The translations under genes were made by a program, and so were the position numbers. Shown in pieces: positions 26,315 to 36,600 of a stretch of DNA of 64,000 nucleotides; within the stretch, counting starts at the first letter, position 1; each line of letters opens with the position of its first letter. The notes beneath the pieces were generated by a model. That model worked only from the letters and a program-made list of their open reading frames with translations, ran no database searches and was not told the origin of the DNA. Location of the stretch: contig JAFDYB010000049.1 of assembly GCA_018267655.1 (NCBI GenBank), positions 1 to 64,000 on the forward strand, in the 5' to 3' direction. Origin of the DNA: Bacteroidota bacterium. GTDB taxonomy: Bacteria; Bacteroidota; Bacteroidia; B-17B0; Aurantibacillaceae.

Positions 26315-29125
26315 ATGATTCAAAACAAATTATCCTTAGCCGTTTTATTAATAGGGGCAGCTTGCTTTATAAATGCACAAACAAAAAATCAGCCGAATGA
26401 TGCATTGCCAATAGATGCAAAAGTTCGTTACGGCACATTGCCTAACGGAATGAAATATTTTATTCGCCACAATGCCAAACCAGAAAAGCGTGCTGAACTT
26501 CGTTTAGCTGTAAATTCGGGGGCTACTAACGAAAGTGATGAACAACAAGGTTTAGCGCATTTTGTTGAACACATGGCATTTAACGGCAGTAAAAACTTTA
26601 AGAAAAACGATTTGGTAAATTATTTAGAAGGGATTGGTACCAAGTTTGGCCCCGATTTAAATGCTTATACCAGTTTTGATGAAACTGTTTACATGCTTCA
26701 AATCCCTACAGATAAAGCAGACATATACAAAAAAGGTTTTTTGATTTTAGAAGATTGGGCGCACAATTTATTATTCGATAGTGCTGAGGTTGAAAAAGAG
26801 CGCGGCGTAGTGATGGAGGAATGGCGTTTAGGACAAGGTGCTTTTGAAAGAATGACACGCAAAACCTTACCCGAAATTTTTAAAGATTCGCGTTATGCTA
26901 ACCGTTTACCAATTGGTAAACCGGAAGTATTGCAACATTGCAAACAACATTTTTTAAGGGATTATTATCGTGATTGGTATCGCCCCGATTTGCAAGCTAT
27001 TATTGTAGTTGGTGATATTGATGTTGATGCAACCGAAAAATTAGTGAAAGAACGTTTTTCTAAAATTCCTTCGGTAAAAAATCCTCGTCCTTTAACTGCG
27101 TGGCAAATCCCCGACCAAAAAGGCTTTCGCGCATTGGTAGTGAGTGATAAAGAATCACCTTACAATATCTTACAACTTAATTATTTAGAGCCTAAAAATA
27201 GTTTTAAAACATATAACGACTTCCGCGAAAATTTAAAAATTGAATTGTATAACGGCATGTTAAGTGCTCGTTTAAGTGAACTTGCGCGTAAACCCAATGC
27301 TCCCTTTTTATTTTCAGGCGCAGGATTTAACGATTTACTTCGCAACAAATCGAGCTATGCTGTGTTTGCAGTTTTTCCCAATGGTAAAGCCGAAAATGCT
27401 TTAGAAGCAGCTGTTACCGAAAATGAAAGAGTAAAACGTTTTGGCTTTACTGCCACCGAGTTTGAACGCCGCAAAAAACAATTGCTTACCGATGCAGAAA
27501 ATAATTTTAATGAAAAAGATAAAACAGAATCAAAAAGTATTGTAAGGGAAATAGTGCAATATTTTTTAGTAGGCGATGCATTTACAGGTGCTGAAACAGA
27601 TTACCAATACACAAAAGATTTATTACCTTCAATTACTCTCGATGAAATAAATGCTTTGGCAAAAGGGTGGATTCGCCCTAAAGGCGACAATGCACTTGCT
27701 GTATTTATGATGGCTGAAAAAGAAGGCAACAAAATTCCTACCAACGATGAGGTAATTGCCATTTTTAATAAAGCCGAGGCAAATACTGATATTAAACCTT
27801 ATGTGGACAATGTAATAAACGAAGCTTTAGTTGCTAAGCGTCCGCGCGGTCAAAAAGCAATTAAAAGCATTGATAAAGGTTATGGCATTACAGAACTCAC
27901 ACTTGGTAACGGACTGCGCATACTTTTGAAACCTACCGATTTTAAAGACGATGAAATTTTACTTTCAGCAAACAGTTGGGGAGGTACAAATTTGTACAGC
28001 GATAAAGATTATTACAATGCAAATTATAGCAATGCCGTTCAAAGTATGATGGGATATGGAAAATTTGACGCTACCGCATTAGATAAATATTTAGACGGCA
28101 AAACGGCTCAAGTAAATTTAAGTGTCGGTCCATTGAGCGAAAATATTAACGGCAGCAGCAATAAAAAAGATTTTGAAACTATGTTGCAATTGGTATATGT
28201 TGCATTTACCAAGGCACGTAAGGATTCATCAGCATTTAATGCGTTTATACAATCGCAAAAAGGCATGTTGCAAAATATGAATTCCGATCCAGGCAAAGTA
28301 TTTCAAGACACAGTTAGTTATGTAATGGCAAATTATAATATGCGCTCAAAGCCGGTTACTGAAAAAGAAATTAGCTCGGTGGATATGGATAAAACTAATC
28401 AAATTTTTAAAGAACGATTTTCTGACCCTACCGATTTTGTGTTTACGCTCGTAGGAAGCTTTAATATTGATTCTATTAAACCTTTGTTAGAAGCCTATTT
28501 GGGAGGAATTTCAGCCCCTATGAAGCACGAGAACTGCATTGACATTGGTGAGAAAAGTGCAAAAGGAAATATTACTAAAACGGTGGTAAAAGGAAAAAAT
28601 CCTCGCAGTACCGTACAATTAATGTGGACAGGAAATTTTGATTTCAATCGCAAAAATCGTTTTGAAACACGTGCGCTTTCACAATTGCTTAACATCACCT
28701 TACGTGAAAATTTACGCGAAGATAAAGGCGGCGTATATGGCGTAGGCATTCGCCCTCAGTACGAACATTTTCCAAAAGGTGCTTACAAATTTACATGCTC
28801 GTTTTCATGTGCCCCCGACAATGTAGAAAAACTAATTGCTGCAGCAAAAGAAGAGGTTGAGAAAGTAAAAAAAGATGGTTGTAATGCAATTAATCTTGGT
28901 AAAATAAAAGAAACCTTATTAAAAGAGCGCGAAACTCAATTGAAAGAAAATAATTTTTGGCTATCTGTAATTAGTCAGGCAGACGCATATAATGAACAAG
29001 TGTCTGAAATTGACCAATACACTGCTTGGGTAAATAATTTAAAAGGCGAAGATTTTAAAAAGTTAGCCAACACTTATTTAAACGATAGCGAATTTAAACG
29101 CTTTGTGTTAAACCCGGAGAAATAA
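26315..29125 (+). CDS. M16-family zinc peptidase (pitrilysin/insulinase type), exported
   Basis: The 936-residue protein starts with a signal peptide (MIQNKLSLAVLLIGAACFINAQ) and so works in the periplasm or at the outer membrane. The inverted zinc motif HFVEH lies near residues 82-86 within GLAHFVEHMAFNGS, with the downstream Glu in EKERGVVMEEW. The second half repeats the fold without the zinc site (ITELTLGNGLRILLKPTDF ... RENLREDKGGVYGVGI), as in long two-domain M16 enzymes. Members degrade peptides that fit their closed chamber. Codon use looks slightly richer in GC than its neighbours, for example the runs of CGC and CCC codons, but I have not counted it. Confidence 0.95.
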   Translation: MIQNKLSLAVLLIGAACFINAQTKNQPNDALPIDAKVRYGTLPNGMKYFIRHNAKPEKRAELRLAVNSGATNESDEQQGLAHFVEHMAFNGSKNFKKNDLVNYLEGIGTKFGPDLNAYTSFDETVYMLQIPTDKADIYKKGFLILEDWAHNLLFDSAEVEKERGVVMEEWRLGQGAFERMTRKTLPEIFKDSRYANRLPIGKPEVLQHCKQHFLRDYYRDWYRPDLQAIIVVGDIDVDATEKLVKERFSKIPSVKNPRPLTAWQIPDQKGFRALVVSDKESPYNILQLNYLEPKNSFKTYNDFRENLKIELYNGMLSARLSELARKPNAPFLFSGAGFNDLLRNKSSYAVFAVFPNGKAENALEAAVTENERVKRFGFTATEFERRKKQLLTDAENNFNEKDKTESKSIVREIVQYFLVGDAFTGAETDYQYTKDLLPSITLDEINALAKGWIRPKGDNALAVFMMAEKEGNKIPTNDEVIAIFNKAEANTDIKPYVDNVINEALVAKRPRGQKAIKSIDKGYGITELTLGNGLRILLKPTDFKDDEILLSANSWGGTNLYSDKDYYNANYSNAVQSMMGYGKFDATALDKYLDGKTAQVNLSVGPLSENINGSSNKKDFETMLQLVYVAFTKARKDSSAFNAFIQSQKGMLQNMNSDPGKVFQDTVSYVMANYNMRSKPVTEKEISSVDMDKTNQIFKERFSDPTDFVFTLVGSFNIDSIKPLLEAYLGGISAPMKHENCIDIGEKSAKGNITKTVVKGKNPRSTVQLMWTGNFDFNRKNRFETRALSQLLNITLRENLREDKGGVYGVGIRPQYEHFPKGAYKFTCSFSCAPDNVEKLIAAAKEEVEKVKKDGCNAINLGKIKETLLKERETQLKENNFWLSVISQADAYNEQVSEIDQYTAWVNNLKGEDFKKLANTYLNDSEFKRFVLNPEK

Positions 29126-29170
29126 AAGTTGAAGTTACACCATTTTGAAGAATAAATATCTTCCGAATAT

Positions 29171-30754
29171 ATGCCTAAAATATCTTTTCAAACAACACCG
29201 GCTGTAGCCAATAATAGTGCTCTTTTAAAAGAAGAGTTAAAGCAGCAACTTGGGCTTAAAGAATCTGATATTATTTATTTTAATATTGAAAAAAAAAGCA
29301 TTGATGCAAGGAATAGAAATATTAAAATAAATTTAACTATTTCCTATTCTGTTAACGAAGAACTGTTACTTGAAAAAATTCATTTTAATTATAAAGATGT
29401 TTCAAGCGCTCCCCAGAACTGTTACATTATAGGCGCAGGACCCGGTGGACTTTTTGCAGCATTACGCTGCATAGAATTAGGGATAAAGCCAATCATTATT
29501 GAGCGTGGTAAAAATGTTCGCGAGCGCCGTCGTGATTTAGCTAACATAAACAAAAACCATTTGGTAAACCCTGAAAGCAATTATTGTTTTGGCGAAGGTG
29601 GAGCGGGTACATATAGTGATGGCAAATTATACACCCGAAGCAATAAAAGAGGTGATATAACTAAGGTGCTAAAGTTATTAGTTTATCACGGCGCAAGTAA
29701 TGAAATTTTATTTGAAACGCATCCTCACATTGGTACCAATAAATTACCACAGTTAATTGAAAACATTAGAAATACTATATTAACTTTTGGTGGCGAAATT
29801 CATTTCGATTCTAAACTGATTGACTTTCACGTTAAGCAAAATAAAATAATTTCAATTAAGGTAAATACGAATAATACTGTATATGAATATGCTATAAGCA
29901 ATTTAATTTTAGCTACCGGTCACTCAGCGCGGGATATTTATGAGCTATTTTATTTAAAAAAAATACTAATTGAAGCTAAGCCTTTTGCAATGGGAGTAAG
30001 GGTAGAACACCCACAAGAGTTAATTGATTCCATTCAATATCATTGTAGTTCAAAAGCAGAAGTTATACAAAAACGTAATAATTTACCGGCAGCAAACTAC
30101 TCACTAGTACATCAAGTTAATAACTATGGCGTTTACTCTTTTTGCATGTGTCCCGGTGGAATAATTGCTCCGTGTGCAACGTCTGCCGAGCAAGTAGTTA
30201 CAAATGGCTGGAGCCCAAGTAAACGAAATAATCCTTATGCAAATAGCGGTATTGTTGTTGGCTTAACCGAAAAAGATTTTTTAAACTACAAGCAATTTGG
30301 CCCATTATCAGGCTTAAAACTACAAGAGGCTTTTGAAAAAAATGCATGGTTGGCAGGAGGTAAAACACAAACAGCACCGGCACAAGCCTTAAGCGACTTT
30401 GTTTCAAATAAAACAAGTGCGCTGCTACCAAAGTGTAGTTATCAACCAGGAGTAAAAGCAGTAGATATGCATGATGTTTTAGGAAGTAACATTACAGTTT
30501 CGTTGCGCGAAGGATTTAAAATGTTTGGAAGTAAATTAAAAGGTTTTATTACTAACGAGGCATTAATAGTTGGTGTTGAATCGCGCACATCAACACCCGT
30601 AAGAATACCTAGAGACAAAGAAAATTTTAGGCATCCGGAAATTAACAATTTAATACCTTGTGGCGAAGGAGCGGGCTATGCAGGAGGAATAATGAGCGCT
30701 GCAATGGACGGAGAAGCCTGTGCCAACGCTTTGTTAATTAACAATATTTTTTAA
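29171..30754 (+). CDS. FAD-dependent dehydrogenase of the COG2509 type
   Basis: This is a 527-residue flavoprotein. A short N-terminal alpha/beta domain (residues 1-80) is followed by the dinucleotide-binding motif YIIGAGPGGLFAALR (about residues 85-100) and IIERGKNVRERRRD. The phrases CFGEGGAGTYSDGKLYTR and FCMCPGGIIAP are hallmarks of this conserved but poorly characterised family, as is the C-terminal GEGAGYAGGIMSAAMDG. The electron partner and substrate are unknown. It appears to be transcribed on its own between the M16 protease gene and a small exported ORF. Confidence 0.93.
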   Translation: MPKISFQTTPAVANNSALLKEELKQQLGLKESDIIYFNIEKKSIDARNRNIKINLTISYSVNEELLLEKIHFNYKDVSSAPQNCYIIGAGPGGLFAALRCIELGIKPIIIERGKNVRERRRDLANINKNHLVNPESNYCFGEGGAGTYSDGKLYTRSNKRGDITKVLKLLVYHGASNEILFETHPHIGTNKLPQLIENIRNTILTFGGEIHFDSKLIDFHVKQNKIISIKVNTNNTVYEYAISNLILATGHSARDIYELFYLKKILIEAKPFAMGVRVEHPQELIDSIQYHCSSKAEVIQKRNNLPAANYSLVHQVNNYGVYSFCMCPGGIIAPCATSAEQVVTNGWSPSKRNNPYANSGIVVGLTEKDFLNYKQFGPLSGLKLQEAFEKNAWLAGGKTQTAPAQALSDFVSNKTSALLPKCSYQPGVKAVDMHDVLGSNITVSLREGFKMFGSKLKGFITNEALIVGVESRTSTPVRIPRDKENFRHPEINNLIPCGEGAGYAGGIMSAAMDGEACANALLINNIF

Positions 30755-30787
30755 ATACTACTGCATTATAGTTGTACTTTTGAAAAA

Positions 30788-31114
30788 GTGTTTAAAATAT
30801 TAAATACCATAATCATCTCCGTTTTATTTTGCTTAAATTGCAATGCAACTACAATTAGTAAAAGTAGTTTAAAGCATACCCTCTCTTTCTCACATAAAAA
30901 TTGTACACCGGCTCAAATTGTTGGGGCTTTTTCACAGGGTGCTTTGTTGAGTGATGAAAACGATGAATGTAAAGCGCATATTTTTAATACAATTATTATT
31001 AAAAACGCCACCTCTTTAACCAAATTAATTTTATACTATAAATATTTCTTTTTACACCATAATGTAATTTATAAGTACTGTAATCGTATTGCCATTGCTG
31101 TCTTTAAAATATAG
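30788..31114 (+). CDS. Small exported protein of unknown function
   Basis: This 108-codon frame opens with GTG six bases after a consensus -7 element (TACTTTTG at 30775-30782). It begins with a plausible signal peptide (MFKILNTIIISVLFCLNCNA). The rest has no recognisable domain. It contains a Cys pair (KNCTPAQ, DECKAH) and an Ile/Tyr-rich tail. The tail overlaps the open frame of the next gene but not its preferred start. It may be lineage-specific; I am not certain it is translated. Confidence 0.45.
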   Translation: MFKILNTIIISVLFCLNCNATTISKSSLKHTLSFSHKNCTPAQIVGAFSQGALLSDENDECKAHIFNTIIIKNATSLTKLILYYKYFFLHHNVIYKYCNRIAIAVFKI

Positions 31115-31178
31115 AATAGTTTGCTTTTGTAAAAACTATATTTTTCTCAACTATTTCTTAACTATAAAAACGATTATT

Positions 31179-31463
31179 ATGTTTACTTCAATAATCAATA
31201 AAGAAGATATATGTGCATTGTCTTTCCCAAAAAACGATGTGATAACAGATAGTATTTTAAAACACGCAAGATTAGAACGCTTAAAAACAGCTTTAATTCT
31301 TGGTAATGGTTTTAAGCATAAAGTAAAAATCATATTTCAAGCCGACAATGGCCATAAAGTAATGGTAAATACTACCATTTGGTTTGTAAGCGATACACAC
31401 GTATCGCTAAAAGGAGGAATAATAATTCCCATTAGAAGCATTGAGGAGGTAATTTTTTCTTGA
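31179..31463 (+). CDS. Conserved small cytosolic protein, function unknown
   Basis: The frame is open from 31089, but I choose the ATG at 31179 (MFTSIINKEDICALSFPKND), which gives 94 residues without a leading non-coding-like segment. The compact end VNTTIWFVSDTHVSLKGGIIIPIRSIEEVIF suggests a small beta-rich fold. I recall similar short proteins in other Bacteroidota but no function. No membrane segment or motif is visible. A TATATTTG -7 element for the next gene lies shortly after it. Confidence 0.65.
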   Translation: MFTSIINKEDICALSFPKNDVITDSILKHARLERLKTALILGNGFKHKVKIIFQADNGHKVMVNTTIWFVSDTHVSLKGGIIIPIRSIEEVIFS

Positions 31464-31516
31464 CAAAAAGGTTGAAAAAATCAAAATTTTAAGGCAACTA
31501 AATTTGTTTTTTAACA

Positions 31517-31544
31517 TTGTAAAAGCACAATCTTTTTATATTTG
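31517..31544 (+). promoter_or_regulatory. Promoter of the TauE/SafE-like gene
   Basis: TTG at 31517-31519 and TATATTTG at 31537-31544 are 17 bases apart, a good Bacteroidota -33/-7 pair. The ATG at 31574 leaves a leader of about 20-25 bases. Confidence 0.6.
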
Positions 31545-31573
31545 GGGTTTGATACAATTTATTTTAACAAATT

Positions 31574-31939
31574 ATGAGCACATCAACATTACTTATATTA
31601 GTATTAATTGGCTTTTTTGCCGGCATACTTAGTGGAATGATAGGTATTGGCGGGGGCATATTAATTATCCCGGCCTTGGTGTTTTTTTTAAAAATAGACC
31701 AACAAACTGCTCAAGGCACAAGCGTTGCCATTATGTTACCGCCAATAGGCATATTTGCCGTGTATAATTATTATAAGGCAGGTTACGTAAATGTTTCTTA
31801 CGCCTTAGTTATTGCTCTTGCTTTTATTGTTGGCGGCTATTTTGGCTCAGTATGGGCGTTAAAAATTCCTTCGCAAATAATGCGTAAAGTCTTTAGTGTA
31901 ATAATGGTGTTAATAGCAATTCGTATGTATTTTAAATAA
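31574..31939 (+). CDS. Half-size TauE/SafE family membrane transporter
   Basis: The 121-residue protein is almost wholly membrane-embedded. It has the family motif GFFAGILSGMIGIGGGILIIPAL at residues 12-34, followed by QQTAQGTSVAIMLPP, then two or three more helices. TauE/SafE carriers export sulfite, sulfoacetate or related organic anions. Full-length members have two inverted repeats in about 250 residues, whereas this one has a single repeat and must dimerise to make a transporter. Short single-repeat forms are known. The substrate cannot be told from the sequence. Confidence 0.88.
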   Translation: MSTSTLLILVLIGFFAGILSGMIGIGGGILIIPALVFFLKIDQQTAQGTSVAIMLPPIGIFAVYNYYKAGYVNVSYALVIALAFIVGGYFGSVWALKIPSQIMRKVFSVIMVLIAIRMYFK

Positions 31940-31955
31940 AGCATTAATATTACTA

Positions 31956-31985
31956 TTTGTAACTCTTAAAAAATCATTAAGTTTG
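31956..31985 (+). promoter_or_regulatory. Promoter of apt
   Basis: TTTG at 31956-31959 and TAAGTTTG at 31978-31985 are 18 bases apart and match the Bacteroidota consensus. The GTG start at 32003 lies 17 bases past the -7 element. Confidence 0.65.
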
Positions 31986-32002
31986 CATCGCTTAAATTAA
32001 TT

Positions 32003-32530
32003 GTGAGTTTAGTTGAAGAGATAAAAAAAGAAATTAGGGACATTCAAGATTTTCCTAAAGAGGGTGTTTTATTTAAAGATATTACCCCTATTTTTTATAA
32101 CTCCAAACTTTGTAGCAAAATTGCCGAGGCCTTTATTAACCGAATGCCTCAAAAGCCTGATGCTGTTGTTGGTATTGAAAGTCGCGGTTTTTTGTTTGGG
32201 TTTTTAACAGCCAACAAGTTAGGGGTGCCATTTATTCTTGTTAGAAAAGAAGGAAAACTACCTTATAAAACAATAAAACATAAGTATGATTTAGAGTACG
32301 GCTCATCAACTATTGAAATTCATCAAGACGCGCTAAAACCAAATGATAAAGTTATCATTCACGATGATTTGTTAGCAACCGGAGGAACCGCAGAAGCAGC
32401 AGCCAATCTTGTTAAAAAACTTGGAGCAATTGTTTTGGGTTATAACTTTGTAATAGGGCTCGATTTTTTAAAAGGAGAACAAAAATTAAAACAACATTCA
32501 AATAACATCACATGTCTGGTACACTATTAG
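32003..32530 (+). CDS. apt: Adenine phosphoribosyltransferase
   Basis: Apt salvages adenine by joining it to PRPP to give AMP in the cytosol. The 175-residue protein begins at a GTG (MSLVEEIKKEIRDIQDFPKEGVLFKDI), which matches the family start. The PRPP-binding loop is VIIHDDLLATGGTAEAA (about residues 115-131). GIESRGFLFG and FILVRKEGKLPYKT are further Apt signatures. The stop codon lies inside the beginning of the next frame, so expression with the acyl-CoA dehydrogenase may be linked, although the likelier start of that gene is just after it. Confidence 0.96.
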   Translation: MSLVEEIKKEIRDIQDFPKEGVLFKDITPIFYNSKLCSKIAEAFINRMPQKPDAVVGIESRGFLFGFLTANKLGVPFILVRKEGKLPYKTIKHKYDLEYGSSTIEIHQDALKPNDKVIIHDDLLATGGTAEAAANLVKKLGAIVLGYNFVIGLDFLKGEQKLKQHSNNITCLVHY

Positions 32531-33681
32531 AAAACAACACAATGTCGTTTGCAAAAAACGAAAATCAATTAATGATTGCTGATATGATAAAAAAATTCGG
32601 CAAAGAACACATTCTCCCAAAAATGATGGAATGGGATGAGAAACAAGAGTTTCCTGTTGAAGTTTTTAAAAAGCTTGGTGAATTAGGATTAATGGGAGTA
32701 TTAGTACCCACCGAGTATGGTGGATCAGGCTTTTCATACACTGAGTATGTTACTGCAATTACAGAATTAGGAAGTATTTGCGGATCAATTGCGCTTTCAA
32801 TGGCAGCTCACAATAGCTTGTGCACAGGGCATATTTTACAATTTGGAAACGAAGAGCAAAAAAAGAAATATTTACCAAAATTAGCTACTGCCGAATGGAT
32901 AGGAGCTTGGGGATTAACCGAAGCAAACACAGGAAGTGATGCAATGCGTATGCAATGTACAGCTACTCAAGATGGTGATTATTGGGTAATAAACGGCACT
33001 AAAAATTGGATTACACATGGTATTACAGGCAATGTAGTTGTGGTACTAGTGCGCACAGGCGAATTGTTAGACAGCCATGGTATTACTGCATTTGTAGTAG
33101 AGAGAGGCACTCCGGGTTTTAAAGGGGGGAAAAAAGAAAATAAATTAGGTATGCGCGCCAGCGAAACGGCTGAATTAATTTTTGAAAACTGCCGCGTTCA
33201 CAAATCTCAAATACTTGGAAAAGTTGGCGATGGTTTTATACAAGCCATGAAAGTACTAGATGGAGGAAGAATTAGCATTGCTTCTTTAAGTTTAGGCATT
33301 GCAAAAGGAGCTTTAGAGGCTAGTATCAAATACTCTAAAGAGCGTCAACAATTTGGCCAGTCTATTTCAAATTTTCAAGGTATTAGCTTTAAATTAGCTG
33401 ATATGGCTACTGAATTTGAGGCAGCCGAATTACTTACTTTGTGTGCAGCTGATTTAAAAAATAAAGGAAAAAAAGTTACAAAGCTAGGCGCAATGGCAAA
33501 ATATTATGCTAGCGAAGCTTGTGTTAGAATTAGCACTGAGGCTGTTCAAATTTTTGGTGGTTATGGCTACACAAAAGATTTTCCGGTTGAAAAATATTAC
33601 CGTGATAGCAAATTATGTACGATAGGTGAAGGGACTAGCGAAATTCAAAAATTAGTGATTTCGCGCGAGTTGTTATCGTAA
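32512..33681 (+). CDS. Acyl-CoA dehydrogenase
   Basis: This FAD enzyme introduces the trans-2 double bond in acyl-CoA and passes electrons to ETF. The 389-residue protein has the family core: GAWGLTEANTGSDAMRMQCTA (flavin-binding signature 1), WITHGITGNVVVVLVRT, LGMRASETAELIFENC, QFGQSISNFQGISFKLADM, and QIFGGYGYTKDFPVEKYYRD...IGEGTSEIQ with the catalytic Glu in the short/branched-chain position. ATG at 32512 overlaps apt by 19 bases; the second ATG at 32542 (MSFAKNENQLMIADMI) matches family N-termini better and may be the true start. Confidence 0.95.
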   Translation: MSGTLLENNTMSFAKNENQLMIADMIKKFGKEHILPKMMEWDEKQEFPVEVFKKLGELGLMGVLVPTEYGGSGFSYTEYVTAITELGSICGSIALSMAAHNSLCTGHILQFGNEEQKKKYLPKLATAEWIGAWGLTEANTGSDAMRMQCTATQDGDYWVINGTKNWITHGITGNVVVVLVRTGELLDSHGITAFVVERGTPGFKGGKKENKLGMRASETAELIFENCRVHKSQILGKVGDGFIQAMKVLDGGRISIASLSLGIAKGALEASIKYSKERQQFGQSISNFQGISFKLADMATEFEAAELLTLCAADLKNKGKKVTKLGAMAKYYASEACVRISTEAVQIFGGYGYTKDFPVEKYYRDSKLCTIGEGTSEIQKLVISRELLS

Positions 33682-33699
33682 TTGAATTTACGCTTAACA

Positions 33700-36600
33700 T
33701 TAAAATTTAAATCCAATTAACAGCATATCATCAGTTTGCTTATTATTACCTTTCCATAGTTCTACTTCTTTTGAAATAGTTTTTTCTTGCTCTTCAAGAG
33801 GTAAATTTTGAACATCAAGAAGTAATTGTTTAAGCCTTTGACTAGAATATTTTTTTAAGTCGGGTCCGCCAAATTGGTCTTTAATTCCATCTGAGAATAA
33901 ATAAAAACTTCTATTTACTTCAAAGCCTAAATTAATTGTTTTAAAAAGTGCATTTTCTGTTTCTCCAATTGAAGTACGCTCTGCATTTAAGAGTGATAGT
34001 TGCTTGTTTTGAACAACAATGCCGTTGTTTTTTGATCCGGAAAAGAATACATTTTTGTTTACTAAATTTATGGTTATTACACTGGCGTCCATACCATCTC
34101 TTATTGTATCTGTTTCAGCAACATTTAATTGGCGGTAAAAAAGTATATTTAAACGCGTTAATATTTCACCGGGCATGCAAATACTTTCTTCGTAAACAAT
34201 TTTATTTAAAAGTGACGTTCCTATTACACTTAATAAAGCGCCGGGAACGCCGTGCCCTGTACAATCACCGGCAAAAATAATTAATACATCTTTGTGCTTG
34301 CCTATCCAGAAAAAATCGCCACTAACCCTATCGCGCGGATTAAAATAAATAAAACTTTCCGGAATGATTTGCTTTAAAAGTTGATGCCCAACAAAAATAG
34401 CGCGCTGTAAACGTTCAGCATAATTAATACTGTCAAGTAATTCAGTTTTTTGTTCGTTTATTTCCGCTGTTCGTTCGTGAATTATTTTTTCAAGTCGTTT
34501 ATTTCTGTTTTTTGCAATTTTTACACGTATAATCATCATTATAATAACTGCTATTGTAATAACTAAAAATAGTATAATGTAAAATATTTTTCTTTTATAA
34601 ATAGGAGCAACAATATTAATATACAGAGTATAAGGCTCACTTGACCAGATATTATCAGCATTTGCGCCAATTAATTCAAATTTATAACTCCCGGGTTCAA
34701 GTGAATTAAAGGTGATGTAATTTTCGCCGTTTGGCGTTACCCAATCTGTTTGTAAAGGTGAAAGTTTGTATTTATACCTGTTTTTTTCAGGGAGATTAAA
34801 ATCAAGCAAAGTAAAATTAACCCGAAATGAGTTTTGTTTATAATTGAGATTCACCTCTTCATTATTTTTAAAATTTCTGTTTAAAAACGGTTCACTTAAT
34901 CCTTTTATACTATACACATCAATTTTAGGAATTGCAAAATGTGAAGACTGAAGGTATGGATTGTAAATAGCAACTCCCTCTTGAGTAGCTAAAAACACAT
35001 AGCCATTATTAAAATTTAAATCATTAATAATATTACTGGGCAAGCCATCTTCAATTGTTGTAACATTTAGTTCGTTTGCTAAAGGTACCCACTGATATAA
35101 GCCTGTTGTAGTACAAAACCAATATTGATTATTGTATTTTTCAAAATAATTAACGTCAGGAAAATTTGTACCGTCAGGTTGTTTTATAATAATATATTTT
35201 TTTGTGAGTGGGTTAAAGCGAATTAATCCTAATAATCGGCTAGTAATGTAAACGCTTGTGTCGTTCTCAACATAAGCAAATTGCATAAACCCCACATTTT
35301 TTAAATTAATGTTGTAAAACAATTCTGATTTACAGTTGTATTTTAAAATATTATTTGTATTCAAAAAATATACTTCGTTTTTAACAACAAATGCAGAAGA
35401 AAATAATCCATTAGTATTCCTTGCCCTCCTCACTATGTCAAAATTTTCAGTACGCTTGTTGTAAAAAATGACTTCGCTTTTACCCATTAATATTAAAACG
35501 TCTTTATCTGTAGGGTGTTGCATTATGTGTGAAATATAATGCTCTTGAGAGCTAAAGTATGTTTTTATAATTGGAATATTGTTGGCGCTAAACTTTATTC
35601 GCTGAAAGTGATCTTGCCCTCCTACATACAAAGTACCATCTTCATCTTCAAAAAAAGAGTTAACAAACCTTTCTGCATTTTTTGTTTTTGAGTTTGGACC
35701 AAAATTAACAGCTGTACCGGTAAGTGTATTTAATATTGAAAAACCTTCGCCATCAATAGCCGCATAAACAATGTTGTTTTTTATTTTACTGGTTTTAATT
35801 TTTGTAATTATGTTCCCGGGCAAAGTGTTGTCTGGGTTATTGCTGCTTCGCTTTATTGTTTCAATATTAGGTTTTCTGTTGCTTATTTTTTGTAGCCCCA
35901 CATCACTTCCAATCCATACAATATTGTTTTCATCTTTGTGTAATGCCCAAATTTTAGAACTTTGAATTGAGCTGGCTTTATCGGGGTCGTGTTTAAATGT
36001 TTTAAACTCTTTTTTATCAATATCAAAAGTTGTTACACCAAAACTCCAAAAGCTTTGCCAAATAACATTATCGCCTGTTGGAGAAAAAGCAATACAAGAA
36101 TAAAAATTATTGGGTGCTTTATAAAAACTTGTTGTTTTTGTACCTTGGTTATATTGAATAAGGCCGTTGTCGGCACATATCCAAATATTTCCTAAGTAAT
36201 CTTCGTAAATCCCTAACCTATCACCATTACCATATTGTTGTGTTTTTATGGTATCTGTTTTAAAAGTTTTAAGATTATGTTTTAAAATTACAGGGATAAT
36301 GTTTCCGTTTATTTTAAGTGTGTAGCTTAACCATAAATTTTTTAATCGGTCAATGCACATTGCTTGAACAGATTCTTGTAAAAAAGGTGTTTTATTTACT
36401 ATACAGTACTCTTCTAATTTTTTCTTTTCATAATTAAATTGCATTAAGCCACCTGCGGTACCAATAAATATTCTGGCTTCTTTATCACTTACAATACTTG
36501 TAATGCTTTGTTTTTGCTTAAATTTATACAAAGTAGTATCAGCTTTTATTCGGGTAAAATTGTTATGAGAATAATTGTAAATACATAATCCTTTTTGAGT